NCBI GenBank assembly: GCA_017165825.1
Contig: CM029381.1
Span: 1,651,563-1,715,562 of the forward strand
Direction of reading: 5' to 3'
Length of the DNA stretch: 64,000 nucleotides
Source of the DNA: Hepsetus odoe
Lineage: Eukaryota; Chordata; Actinopteri; Characiformes; Hepsetidae
The position numbers and the translations under genes were made by a program. Below, in pieces: positions 46,343 through 61,226 of the stretch; the first letter of the stretch is position 1, and the number at the start of each line of letters is the position of its first letter. The notes beneath the pieces were generated by a model. The model made no database searches, was not told the DNA's origin, and saw nothing but the letters and a program-made list of their open reading frames with translations.

Positions 46343-47858
46343 GCGGTGGGGGGGGGTGTCACTGGTCTCACTGGTGAAGCTCACTCTGCACAAAGAATCC
46401 CAAAAATGGACCAAACATTTTGACTCACCTTCATAAACCCATCATAACATGTGGCATAGACTGTCCTTTACATCCATAAAGCTTTATAAAGTCCAATGTC
46501 CTCGTCCTCCCCCAGAAATTGGACCTCAGTGGACGCTTGTTGGAACATACCCTTACAAAGGGACTAAGGCACTAAGTCCCAGGGACAGAAGGCTGTGGGT
46601 TCAAATCCCGGACCAGTAGGTTACCCCGAGGTACTGCTGATCAAGGTAGCGTCCCCATCACAGCTCCCCAGCTGATGGATATGGCTGCCCCCTGCTGGTC
46701 GGTGTGTGTGCATTAAATACCAAAAAAAAGTGTCCCGTCTTCTCAAATGAAAGGCAGACGTGTGTCTCAGAATTATTTTCTCGAGAGGATGAAAAAAGTG
46801 CTGCTAAAATAACGATTTTCTCAAACAACCTTTAAATAAAAACCTTTTCTTCAGAAAACAAATCTTTACTTTAAAATTACAGAATTATTTCTGGAAATGC
46901 GGACTCTGTATAAACTCCAGCATGATCTACTTATTTCAAATAATTACATACAATTGAAAATGATGATAATAAATGAAGAAATAAAGCCATTTCCTAAAAA
47001 TATCCCTTGTATTTTTTTTAATAATTACTTAATATGCAAAAAATGATTCTTATTGATGCTCTTTGGCTTTATTCAATGAATTATGAATTGATTCAACTGA
47101 AAATTGCATGTTTTTTTTTTTCTAAAAGCACTGTTTAAAAGCTAAAGACTGATTTAAAAAACATTCATGACATTTTCACTTTTTACTTTTTTTAAATCTC
47201 ACTAGCAAGTCGGGGTTTTAATAATTAAACATCTGGAGAACGCTATTTTGAGAACGACGTTCTCTTTTTGAACGGACTGGAGCGCGTGACACATCTGTAA
47301 GAGTGCCTGGTCCAAACATCTGGCCCTGAGGAGGGTTGCCAGGTCATTCCCCCTTTCAGCTGCTGGCAGGAGGCAGGAACTGCTGGCAGAAGGTTCTGGA
47401 ATGTCTCAGTGTTCCGGAATCTGTTGACGTTCTAGAAGTTCCAAAAGTTCTGAAAGTGCCAGCATCAGAGATCCACACAGCTGGTGTGTGTGTGTGTGTG
47501 TGTGATCTGAACAGATCAGGTGATCAGATCATCACAGCAGGTGATAATCATGGTTACTGATGAGGAGAACTGGATTAAAGGGAAACATCAGGAACCGCTC
47601 ATAAATTTCAGAATCAATCAAATGAATAATCACTGATGATGCCTAATTTGGAAGTTGTTTGGTGTGAGTGAGAAATCCAGGTCACCGAACCCACGCTGGA
47701 GAAACTGACCCCAGAGTTATGGGGGAATTTTGAAAAACTGATGGACTTCCCTTTTTTAAGACTGGGCATCTGTTCGAACCTGGAACTGGACTCTTTGTGC
47801 TGAGCTTCAACAGTGAGATGGAAAGATGGTGTTATTTATGAGAGGATGACAAGAAGCA

Positions 47859-47916
<58 letters not shown>

Positions 47917-49485
47917 GGACAGAAATGAGTGTGTGGTCAGAAACCTAAAGCTGATCTGAGACCTGCTGTAAATCTCTGTGAAATAAATTAAAGGGCCCAT
48001 ATTGGGGAAAACGAAGCTTCCTCGTTTTCACTTGAAATGGGGTTTGACGTAAATAGTAAACACGGCAATGTCCCACACGCTTCTCCAAGAGAGCCTGCTA
48101 GTGAGCCGCTGTTTTTGTGATGTCACACTCGCACTTAGCCACCAGCAGCAGCCCATTTCCGCCCATTCGCCAGAGGTGTTTCTTCCTGGACTGTTTTGAA
48201 TACAGGACTGCCAATCAGAAGAGAGCTCATTTATATGATTTAAAAAATAAAACAAAAACCCAGAGTGTTTAATTCTAAAGAGAAAGTAGAAAAAGGAATA
48301 AAATGCAAAACAAAGATGTAGGACATGGGCCCTTTAATAAAGTTCTGAAGTCAAAATATATAAATAAATGTTTTTAAATCTAAAAAAAAAAAAAGCAAAA
48401 AAATAAATGCTCTGCTGATATTTCAATCCAAAAGGAGGAATTTTAAGTAAAATTTTTTAAATGAATAAATAAATACATTTAAAAAATAAATCAGATATAT
48501 ATATATATATTTACACAGTACTGTGCAAAAGTTTTAGGCAGGTGTGAAAAAATGCTGTGAACAAAGAACGCTTTCAGAAATATAAATAACGATTGTTAAT
48601 TTTTATCAATTTACAAAATGCAAAGTGAGCGAAAAGAAAAGAAAAGAAAAAAAAAAGAAAAGAAAAATCTAAATCAATATTTGGTGTTACTACCTTTTGC
48701 CTTCAGAGCAGCATCAGTTCTTCTAGGTACACTTGCACAAAGTCAGGGATTCTGTAGGATTATAGTCGGTGTCTGATCAACCAGTTTTACCAAACAGGTA
48801 CTGGTGATCATCAATGTCACACGGAGGCTGAAACACAGTCATGTTTGGAACGACCGACCGGCCGAGCTCCTTCAAAAACCGTGTGCAAGTGTACCTAGAA
48901 GAACTGATGCTGTTTTGAAGGAAAAGGGTGGTCACACCCAATACTGATTTGATTTCTCTTGTGTTCATTCACTGCTTTTGTTGATTGATGAAAATAAATG
49001 ATTAACGCTTCCATTTCTGAAAGCGTTCTTTGTTTACCAAAAAAAGTAAGTGTTTCTGATAAAGTGGCCACTCCCTCATACACATGTAATCCACACACAG
49101 AGACGTTGGGTGCTGGAGCCACACGATGGACGCACATGGTGGTCATACGACTGAAGAGCAGGGGTGAATTCTGGGTAACGTCTGCGCATGAAAAGACGCG
49201 TGATGTGTGCAAAGTTCACGGAGCGTTGTCTCCCGGGCGTCCCCAGGAGGACGCAGCCGTGACACTTTGCGAATTGACCCCTTCGGCGCAAGCTGATTCG
49301 CAGCCTGAAAGCTTGTGGGCGGAGCTTACTGTATCTGGGAGGAGGGGTTGGGCAGGGGAGGTGGGGCCAAAAAGCAGAAATAGCCAGTGAGACGGGCGTG
49401 ATGATGTCCAATCACAACACGGGGGGCGTGGACTGAAGCATCATTTGTGGGACTTAAATGATAAACTTGATTAAAATTACGAGCT

Positions 49486-49517
<32 letters not shown>

Positions 49518-50023
49518 GCCGCCCAAAAGATCAGAATCATATAAATAATGAATATTCAATCAAACTACTCGTCCAGAACCACTCCCAGTGTCTGCAAATG
49601 GACCTGAACGTCTGAGACGAGTCTGGAGATGATTCTGGACTAAAACTGAACCCGGTCACGATGGACGGAGACGCTGAGAGGACAAACAGATTCACTTCAG
49701 ACTGGTATGAGTCCCAAACCCAGTCTGGAAGAGTTTAACGCTGAATTATGGGGAGAATTTTGGTTCCAAATAATGAAAACTGAATTTGGAGTGAACTATA
49801 ACGACTTATTTACTGGAATGTTTGTCACAAAAAGCCACACAAAGAGCTGTGTGTTCAATCCGACCCTCCGAACAGCAGCGTATGCTCACACACACACACA
49901 CACACACTTACAACATATTGCCTGGCCTCAAAAGCATAAGTAGGCCGGCCGAGCGTCCTCTTCATCAGCTCTTTATGATAGTGAAGGGACTGTGGAGACT
50001 GCAGCAAGGAACACACCCTTATT

Positions 50024-50068
<45 letters not shown>

Positions 50069-50503
50069 GGCTGCACAAAATTATATTGGAGCATATCAAT
50101 ATAGCAGCTTGCCTTGTAGAATCTATGTTCAACCACCGTGACCTTTAACCTTCCACCTTTGAAATAATCAGGTTCTTTCACTCACAGAAACATCTGGAGC
50201 TGCAGCTGCCGCTCTGTCAGTCTGACTGTCCTCAAGGCAGCGCTCTGATCACTTACTGAGCATCACTGAAAGGGAGGAAACCCACACCAGCAGGATCCCG
50301 CTGCAGCGAAACAATATTGTTTTCTAAACTTTTTTTTTTAAACTGCGCATGATTATATATAATTATCATCTGATTATTTGATTATTAGAAATAATTTTAT
50401 CAATCACAAACTGAAGAAAGAACAGTTTAATTGAAATGGCAGCGTTGCAGCCGTGGTGAACCGTGTATTGTGCAGCCCTATCACACACACACACACACAC
50501 ACA

Positions 50504-50537
<34 letters not shown>

Positions 50538-51292
50538 CACACACACACACACACACAGACACACACACACACACACACACTATATATATATATTTTTAGT
50601 TATTTTAATTTGAATTTGATTCTCATAATTTGAAAGTCTGAGCTAAACAAATAAATTTGTGTATTTTTAAATTACATGTTTTAAAGAAAACATCATTATT
50701 ATTATTAGTATTATTATTTTAAGTGACTGGCATAATCAGCTAAATTAACCATTTTAATTTTTCAAATTAAACATTTTAATAAAATTTGAATATAGCATAA
50801 TGTAATAAGAATTAAACCCGATACAAAAACTAAATGAGAAGAATTACCTTTATTACAATAAATCAACAAGCTATAGTTGTCCCAACAGCAAGCTAGTTCT
50901 CAGATGTAGCTCTAAACGGTCCTCAGCACATCTAATTACATGTGATGTCACAAATTTACTCTGGGTGCAACAGTCTGACCCCGCCCACTCAGCCTGGACT
51001 GGTTTACAAAGGCAGCCAATCAGAACAGAGCTCATTTACATCTATTAGTCTTTCAAGCAGAGTCAAAACTGAAAGGTCAGAGGTCATGTGTTGGGGCGTA
51101 TTAAAGTGCACACATCCATCTGTAGGATAAGGGCCCTTTAACTCCTTTCTTATACATGCTAATACACATAAGGGGCGTGGTCTAGGGCTCCTGTCTCCAC
51201 CCCCTTCTTTATACTCTCCTGTGGTTTAGGTCAGGGAGCTCTGCTGTCAGGACAAGATATATAGTACTAAACACACCCACAAACCCAAATAC

Positions 51293-51350
<58 letters not shown>

Positions 51351-53405
51351 AACTTATTCTATACGCATGTAGAGACTCACCAACATGTATATCACACACA
51401 CACCCACACTGACTTATTCTATACACACGCAGACACATGCATACCACAGACGCACACACACACACACACACACACACTACAGCCTCTCTAGGACCTTGAT
51501 TGACAGATTTCTAGCTCTAAGACACACCCCCCCCATTCGTCCTGCGGCTGTCAGACAGGATTAGCTGTAGATTTGAAGTCGGATTATTTTAGATCGTTTT
51601 AGATTTTATTTGGGATCTGATCTCGGGCCACCTTTAGAGTATATTTTTTTTGAGCAAATTTTCTTGACCTTGAGACCATGAGTGAACTGGACAGTATAAC
51701 AGCTTCAAACACAGTTTTCCTGAACCCAGCTCCACCTCAGACATGATTCACATTTGCGGCATTTAGCAGACGCTCTTATCCAGAGCGACTTCCATGTCCT
51801 AATTACAGGGACAGTCCCCCCCGAGCAACCCAGTGGTGGTAGTGCTTGAGGTGGGATTCGAACCTGTGACCTCTTGGTCCATAGGCAAGTACCCACCACT
51901 AGACCACCACCACCACCACCATGATATTCAGTTCTGGACAGATTTGTTTTGCCATGAGGAACAATTTTCCTGATCTCTGGTCAGATTTGGACACAATGGG
52001 ACCTCAGTCAAACATTGGACTTGATCTTCTTGACTTTGGTTCAACGTAACTAAATTTTCTAGACCTGAGTCCCTAATTGGATAATTATTTAAGACAGCTT
52101 TGGATACAGTTTTCTTGACCTCGGACCACCCTAGGACTTTCTTGACCTTCAGGTGAAGCCAATTTTGGACTCGAAATTCTAGACGTCGTGTTAGAGGGAC
52201 AATTTTCTTGACCAACATTTTTGGCCCAACGCTGTGATAACCTCGGGTCGGTTTCAGCTCTAAATGGAAAACACTAACCCCGTCTGAACAGCCCCGTCAG
52301 GACAAACAACGTGAGACATTTCAGAACTGCAGCTGATCATCAGACAAACAAATAAAAACACTCAAGACTCTTCTTATGCTCTATAGATCAACACGAAGAG
52401 AACAGGAAGCTGGAAGCTCTGATGAATGAGGTGAGGAAGACCTTCAGCATGAAGAAGCCCATGGTAATGTCCTCTCACTCTGTCTCTCTCTCTCTGTCTC
52501 TCTCTACATTCTTTCTGTCCTTCCGCATCTTTCTGCTCTATCTAATCTCTCCACACAGCGGCCTGTTTCCCTCTGTCTGACGTTTCCTTCCTTACTCTGT
52601 TCTTCAAAATGCCGAGCACATGACACTGATTCATGAGTGTATATGTGTGTAGAACTAGGACATAGGCATAACCAGTCTTGTGCACGTCCTTCTCCAGACG
52701 TTCTAATATCCCTTCCCATCTTTATCTTTCCCGTTTCTGATATTCTGTCTCAGGGTCCCTCTCTCACTGGGAGACATCTTTTGCTTCCTTGCTTTGACAA
52801 CAAATTTCTGGAGATGTATGGAACTGAACATCTCAATATCATTTGGATCACTCAGTATGACTGTCCTCTGTCTCACTGGGTGTGTAGAGTGGTCCTCCCT
52901 GTCCCCCATCACTCAGTATAACCGTCCTCTCTCTCTCTGGATGGGTAGGGTGGTCCTCCCTCTCCCCCATCACTTGGTATGATTGTCCTCTCTCACTCTG
53001 GGTGACCATATTACACTGATTCGTGTGTGTTTATGTGTGTGTGTGTGTGCGCGGACACGCATGTTTCCATGTGATCTGCAAGGGTTTTTTTATATGAGGG
53101 AAAGAGAGTAACTCCAGAAGAATAAATAGAGTGAGAGAGGGAGAGAGAGAGCGAGAGAGAGAAAAACAGAGAGAGACAGAGAGTGAGACAAAGAGAGAGA
53201 CAGAGAGGGGTGTGGTTAAAGATGAATGGAGCAGGTCGTGGGGTGGAGAAGGACAACCCGGTCCCCAGTTTTTACCTGTTCCTAAGGGGACGGTCATATC
53301 AAACCTGCCAGTGTGGACCGGGAAGCCCCCCATTGGCCATGACGCACACACACACACACACACACACACAGAGAAGGCAATGGGACGTGCAAAGAGCAGC
53401 GGCAT

Positions 53406-53445
<40 letters not shown>

Positions 53446-53725
53446 ACACACACACTGAGGCATGCACACACACACTTACCCCGCGGCGCAGGCTCCTGAG
53501 GCAGTGCATTTTGGGCTTGGAGGTCATGAGATCGTTGAGGCGGTGCGATAGATTCTCCTTGGGCTGTTTGGGGGTCTGGGGGGTGGGGCAGGGGTCAGGG
53601 GTCTCAGCAGGAAGGTGAGGGGGTTCTGGGGCGCTGGCGAGGTGCAGGGGACGTTAAAAGGGACATAAGCTACCGGTAAGACACACGCCACCAAGCAGCG
53701 GCAGAGAAAGGCGAGACAGACAGAC

Positions 53726-53763
<38 letters not shown>

Positions 53764-54069
53764 CAAAGGTGGAAGAAGGAGAAGAAAAAACCAGAAAATG
53801 GAAGTACAAAGGGAGGGAGAACGAGATATAGAAAGAAAGAAAGAAGAAAGTCAGAGAGACAAAGCGAGAAAACAGACAGATAAAGGGTAAGAAAAGAAAG
53901 AAAAGGAAGAAAGAAGAGAGAGAGATAAAGAAAGAAAGAAGGCAGAGAAGGAATAAAGAGAGGACACCCAGAAAGAAAAAGAAAGAAAATAAAATAAAAA
54001 GGGAATAAGGGAAAAAAGAAAAGAGAGAAAGAAGACAGATAGATAAATATATGCAGAGTGCGGAGAGTG

Positions 54070-54121
<52 letters not shown>

Positions 54122-57100
54122 AGTGCGCGAGAGAGAGAGAGAGAGAGAGATGGAGTGGGGGACCAAATCAATCCAGAAGAAGGTAAAAAGGAAGGGGAGG
54201 AACAAAAACGAGAGAAATAAGGCTCCAAAAATGTTAAAGAACTCAACAAATAAATTAATGAATCAATTAATAAATCAATTAATCAATCAATCGATTAATA
54301 AAAGCCCCAAAACAGAAGGAAAACAGAAGGAAGCGGAGAGGAGGATGAAGAGGAGGAAGAGGAGGAGGAGAGGACGCAGCAGCTCAGCTCTGGGTGTGTC
54401 AGACAGTTAGTGTGTTAAAGACAGAAACCTGCTGAGAACATGCAGGAGTGTATACACACACACACATACACACACACACACACACATACATGCACACACA
54501 CACACACAGCACACATGCACACACACATAGCACACATGCACACACGCGCACGCGCACATGCACACACACTAATGTACGGCCAGCAACTCACAACAGGCTA
54601 AAGATGCAAACTATTTTCAGTACAACCTTTTCTTCCGTACATGCACACTCACACCACCACCCCCCCCACACACACACACCCACACTCACACCACCCCCCA
54701 CACACACACCCACACTCCTCCCCCATCTCATTAATAAGAGGCCCAGAGTGCTGGAGGAGATTAAAGAGTTTCTAATAAAGTTACATTTTGGTAGGAAATC
54801 TCCTGCTACCTGCACACACACGCACGCACACACACACACACACACACGCACGCACACACACACACACGCACGCACGCACACAGCACACTTGAGGGACACA
54901 CCAAACATCCTGTTTCCCAAATATTCTGTAGTTCTAGATGTGACCCTGACTGCAGATCTGTGTTGTGACCAGGTTTCTATAAGTTCTAGATATGTGACTA
55001 ATTACGTCTTGGTTTAAACAGATCTAGAATCATCACTAACTGGAGACTCAGTTCTAGATATGGCACTAACCGAAGACCCAGTTTGAGCAGGTTTCAGTCA
55101 GTGCTAAATATGTCACTGGCTACAGAGCCATAGTGTTAACAGATTTCAGTCAGTTCTAGATACAACACTAAATGCAGAGCTGTGGTGTGAGCAACCTTCA
55201 GTCAGTTCTAGATAACTCACTGACTGGGGCTGTAGAGTAAGCAGGTTTCATTAAGTTATAGATATGCCACTGACTATAGAGGCATAGTGCACAAATGTCA
55301 TTTGATCTAGAAAAGTCAGTTCTAGATAACTCACTGACTGTAGAGCCAGTAAACAGGTTTCAAGGAAGTATGAAATTATTTAGCCAGTGTTAGCTTAATG
55401 CTACTATTCTATGGGAATCCCCATAGGGATGCTAGCAGAAACTAGCATCATGACTGAACTGAAGGCCTCTAAAAGTGACGCTCCACTGCTGGTGAAGCAT
55501 CTGTACCAATAATTCATTGATATTCAACAATACACACACACACACACGCGCACACCCACCCCACACACACATGTACACACACCTGAGTTAGACATCACAA
55601 CAGTGTTTTTGTAACGAGTTGGCGTGGTTTAGAGTGAGCATGCTCTTTGACACCTGACTTGTCCAGCTCAGCAGCAGGGTCAAGGGGTCAGACACACAAA
55701 CATTGGACCATGAAGAGAAGAGGAGGCATGCTGTTACCGTGGAAACAGTGAGGATGGGGTCGGGCTGTTCCGTGTGGTCATGGGGGGGGGGGTGTTTTAA
55801 AGTGCCTGGCGGGCGGCGCGTTAGTGTGTTAGCAGCGGGAGGGCACGGAGCCCCTCGCCAACCATCCATCATGCAGGGAAGGCATGGAGGACTAACGCGG
55901 GAAGACGGGGGCAAACGAATAACAACCACAACTACACTACCCACAATGCATTACTACAGCTACACTGACATGAATCACAGTGAACACATGAGTGCTGCTT
56001 CACTGAAGACACACAGAACACACATCGATATGAAGACATTTATCTGTCCCATCTAGCATCCTAGCAACTGTTGCTAGGTTGGACAGGCGTGACAGAACCA
56101 TTTCCAGAAGCTCCGGCTCTTGGACTCTTGGAAGTCCTGAAAGTCATGTCTTCCTTTTCGTTCTTTTACTTCTTCCTCAAGGATTTAATGACCTTTATAC
56201 ACTTAAAACACTTAAAGAAACAATTATTATTATTACTATTATTATTGCTGCTGCTGTTGCATAACAATAATAATAATAGAACTACTACTAATAAAGGTTT
56301 GTAAACCATTGTTTAATTATGTAAATATTAATTTTATATTCATAACAGCAATATAATACTACTACTACTACTAATACTACTAATAATAATATAACAATAA
56401 TAAATATATTATTGTTACTATTATTAATTATACAAAAATTATATACAATAAAATATTATTATCATTGTTGTTGCTGTTTTCTGTATATCTGTATACATAT
56501 ATGTTTTTCCGATTAAGGGAAGGTTTTGTTGAAGAAATAATGATCTTATTTTGAAATAAGAAATAAAACTCTTATTTTGTCCCAGCGATGTAACGGTGGG
56601 CAGTTATGGCAAAAACAAATAAACAATCCAAGTAGCTCAGTGAAGTGATCTAAACACAGCGTCTCTGAACACGTTCAAGACAAACCAGGTCTGAAATCAG
56701 CGACTCTTCGTTTCTGGATTTTGCACAAAAATAAGTAAACCTGAAGCTGATTGTACTCCCAATTCTGTATAGTTCTGTATGGTTCTGTAAGTCTCCCTAA
56801 GGTTCTGTAAGGTTCTGTAAGGCTTGTCCAGTTTGTCAAGAATGTGTGACTGGACTCTGAAGAGGACGTTTCTCTGCTAAACAAGCTCCTGATTCCTGGT
56901 TGGCACTGGTTCTGAAACCCTGTCCTCACTGAGCTACACCGTGTGTGAGTGTGTGTGTGTGTGTTACCTTGTTCTTCTTGAAGAAGAAGAGTTTGCTCTT
57001 GCTCTTGCTGGATTTGTCAGTCTTGCCGTCCGGGCGAGAGTTGGTCAGGCTGGTCTCTGACACCGTCCTCTTCATCGCCTGACCGTAGTCCTCAAACTCC

Positions 57101-57155
57101 ACGTCTCCAGGGGGCTCGAAACCCGACTTGAACGATTCCACCACCTGCACCGAGT

Positions 57156-57189
<34 letters not shown>

Positions 57190-57659
57190 ATACTTGTAAA
57201 TATACTGTAGCGCATATATTATTTTGGTGATAATAACAATAATAACAACAACAACAACAACAACAACATCATTATGATTATTATCGGTGATGGTGGTCCC
57301 GGAAACGCCTCCCTGCTCTCTACATCGTGCCCTACTTAGAAAAGAGTTTGCTACTATATCATATATAGCACAAACTATGATTTGGGACAAAGCCATGAGT
57401 GCACAGTTTGGCGCACTACACAGGGAGTGTGTTTATGGTTTTTCTCCTGGACAGTGTGGCTGTGTGGGTGTGACTCACGGTCTTGGGTTCGATGCTCTCA
57501 GCCGCTCTGGTCATGCCGTCCAGGCACTTCCCCACAATGGGCAGGATCTGCCTGTCCACCTCAGCGAAGGTCTTCATGGACTCGCCCATTCTCTCAATCC
57601 TCCTCTCCTCCATCACCTGGATCTTCTGCTCTCACACACAAACAGCACATGTGTGTGTA

Positions 57660-57715
<56 letters not shown>

Positions 57716-57857
57716 AGTGTGTGTACCTGGAAGATGTTAGGGATGAGTGTGTGGTAATGTTCGGTCTGTTCCTGGTTAAATTTCTGCAGGTAATTGGAAT
57801 ACTCGTTCTTACAGTCGGCCGCCATCTGGTGCCTCAACTGAGCCTGCTGCCTCGCCT

Positions 57858-57912
<55 letters not shown>

Positions 57913-58496
57913 GAGAGAGAGAGAGCGAGAGAGAGAGAGCGAGAGAGAGCACATAATTTTAGTCTAATATTTAAGGAATATTCTCCAACAAATCCCTCAA
58001 TTCTCCTCTTTCTCTAACTGGCAACTTTATTGGAAACCCCTTGTACTTTATTACACACACACACACACACACGCACACACACACACACGCTTCAACAGCT
58101 ACATTAATAACCAGCGCTGACACTAAAAAGCAGACACATGTTCCACATTCTAGAATGAGCTACAGTTGTAGAGCCCTCCAGCGGAACACAGTTCTGGAAC
58201 TGGTTCTAGAGGGTTCTAGAACTGGACGTGGACAAGGCCTGAGAGACAATAAACTTTCAGCAGAACACAGACCCATAGAGTCATGCTTACTGAGAATGAG
58301 GTACGCAGAGAAAGAGAGAGAAAGAGAGAAAGAGATGAAAATTAGTGTGAGAGATAAACAGATCAAGGAAAGGACAGATCAAAACAGAAAGAAAGAAAGA
58401 TGAAATAAGAGAGTAAGAGAGAAAAAGAGATTGAACACAGGGGATAAAGGGAGTGTTAGAGATAAACAGATAAAAGAGAGAGCATGAGAAAGTGAC

Positions 58497-58539
<43 letters not shown>

Positions 58540-58825
58540 GCTCAGTAAACCTCACTGTGACCACATCCTGAACAAATTCTAGGAAATTAAACCCAGCCTC
58601 CTGTTACCATGGATATACTCATCACTCAAATTTTGCATTGCCATGGAGACAGTTTCCCCCAGTTATTGGGGCCTTTGTGCACCTGTCCCAGTTTGTGCAC
58701 CTGTCTGATCGGGACATCCCTCTCTTTACTCACAGCTAGGGGATGAGGATGAAGTGATGGGTGGGGCAGACAGAACTGGTCTCACCTCTGAGTGTGCTGT
58801 GTGTCTATGGGTGCACAGGTAGCGA

Positions 58826-58886
<61 letters not shown>

Positions 58887-59030
58887 GTGCACCTACCTTA
58901 AGGTAACATCGCTTCAAGGTAAGATTTAAACAAAATAACACACAGGGTTAGCTCAGAAGGAGGGAACCAAACAACTAAACAACATTCAGCTTTACAAAGG
59001 AATAATTAATGGAATATTAATTCCCCCCCA

Positions 59031-59067
<37 letters not shown>

Positions 59068-60674
59068 CTCCCTAAATGTAGATATGAGGCTAACACAGTA
59101 GAGCAATGTCCTACCATTTAGAATCGTGCTAAACTCCTCCTGCTTGAACCCATTTTAGCGGCTGGGCGATGCGACCATATTTATGATTATTGTGATACAT
59201 TTCTGATCATATCGTGAGATCATCAGCAATTAAAGACAAATTGTGTCTTTAATTCCATGAACCCGTCCTCGATGTCCCCACCTCTCTTCCCCATGTGAGC
59301 ACCCCTTCATCAGGACAACTGGAACGTGTGGTACCAGGCGGGAAGGATAAACATGTCGGACCTCGAGGAATACTATCACTATGACCATCCCCAGGATGGC
59401 CACAGAATCCACTGGACAAACAGCACAAACACTGGAGTGTTCAGGGCTGAGAGCAGACCGGGGAAGAGAAGGGTTTTACGTGGGACGGCGGATGAGGGGA
59501 TAGGACAGCACAGAGTGTGTTGCTCCAGCGGTGAAACATGGAGGCGAATCAATTAAGGGGATGTTTTCGGGAGGAAGATCTGGAGACTTTAGTCCAAATT
59601 AAGAAAATGATCGCTCATTTCTTTAACGTCACACAATTCCTTCTGGATAAACTGGACATGCCAAAATGACAAAACCCACTCCAAAGAAAAGCAGAAAGTT
59701 TGGAGAATGATGTCTTTTCCTCCCCAGTCTCCAGACCCGTCTTCCTTTGAGCTGCAGGGACGAGCTGGAAGCTCGTTGGAAATGAGCATCCAGCGAATGA
59801 GACAGTTGTTTGCTTGAAAAGGTGCTGGGGGGGGGTTATTCCCAAAAATTTGAATTATGAACATTTAAAATCTGAATTAAATCTGACATTAGGATCTAAA
59901 AATCAAAAGCGGTTCTCCTGGTCTTTAAACCTAAGGACCTCACTGAACAGACACCACTACAGAAGAGCAGACACGTCCACAGGGCAGCGGTGGCCTAGTG
60001 GTTAAGGACGAGGCCCAGGGATCGGAAGGTCATGGGTTTGATTCCCAGATAAGTAGGTTGCCTTGAGGTACCCTTGAGCAAGGTACTGTCCCCATCACTG
60101 CTCCCTGGGTGCTTTAAATAGCTGCACGGTGTGTATGGGTTAAAGCAACGAGGTTGCTGTTCGTTGTGGTTTACCGAGTGTTGTGCCGTGTACTCACAGT
60201 GACAAACAGTCACTTTCACTTCACTGCAGAATGTATCTTTTTAGGGACCATTTCCACCCATTTCTGAATAACTACAGTGTTAGTGAAAGGAACCGAACCT
60301 CTGAACATTCCAGATGCTGCCTGACATCCAAGACAATTTTGAGAAGATTTTGGACGAAAACTAAATCCGTTCCTGGTGGACGGAGATGCTGGGAGGATAA
60401 ACAGACTCAATTCAGACTGTTTTACCATCATCACTGTCCCAGTGAGACACTCAAATAAAAAATAACGTCTGGTTTCACCGGCATTCGGTGAAAGCGCTGG
60501 AGGGGTTTTCCACGATGCTGATTGGTGGGAAGAAGCTTCCAGTGGTTTTTAGTTACATTAGCCTCGCAGTGCAGAAGACCTGAAGCCTCTCTCACTCAAG
60601 AAAGAAAGTGTGGGAGAAGAAAAGAACAATGACTTTTCAACACGAAGGAAAAAAAGCCCTCTTGCTATGTGTGA

Positions 60675-60715
<41 letters not shown>

Positions 60716-61163
60716 ACATCAGATTTTCCAGCACTGCCACGAGGCCAGAAGCGAAGGACGGATGGTGGAGGAGTGTGAGGAGAGAAGCAGATAGAGATGA
60801 AAAAGGAAAGGTCGGGACTGACTATCCAGGTTCCGCCAACTAATCTATATCTATTTATGTATTTATCTATCTGTCTGTCTGTCCATTTTCATGTCTATCT
60901 ATCTGATCCGGGATCAGCAGGGCTGCCGTTCAGACTGATCTGGGATCAGACTCCTCCGTATTTAGGACTGATTCTAGATCAGCTCCTGAAAACAGAGTTT
61001 AATTGAAGTTTGTAGCGACAGTAAGTCCTACTTTGTCCCGAACCATGCCCACAAGTTTGAACCACCTTAATGAAGAGCTGCTCCACCTTAACGAAGAGCT
61101 GGATGAGATTTATGTGGTGAAATTATTTGGTTAACTACAGTGTCAGCGACATTAGCCTAGTAA

Positions 61164-61226
<63 letters not shown>

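Noticed and set aside
53576..53640. A longer version of the fnbp1 exon reading upstream into Pro-rich codons (APEPPHLPAETPDP)
   Set aside because: The candidate upstream acceptors do not give phase 0 to match exon 56968, whereas 53575 does and has a strong pyrimidine tract.
53654..54249. Ser/Leu/Phe-rich minus-strand frames of 132-183 codons
   Set aside because: They fall in the purine-rich tract and have no domain or splice support.
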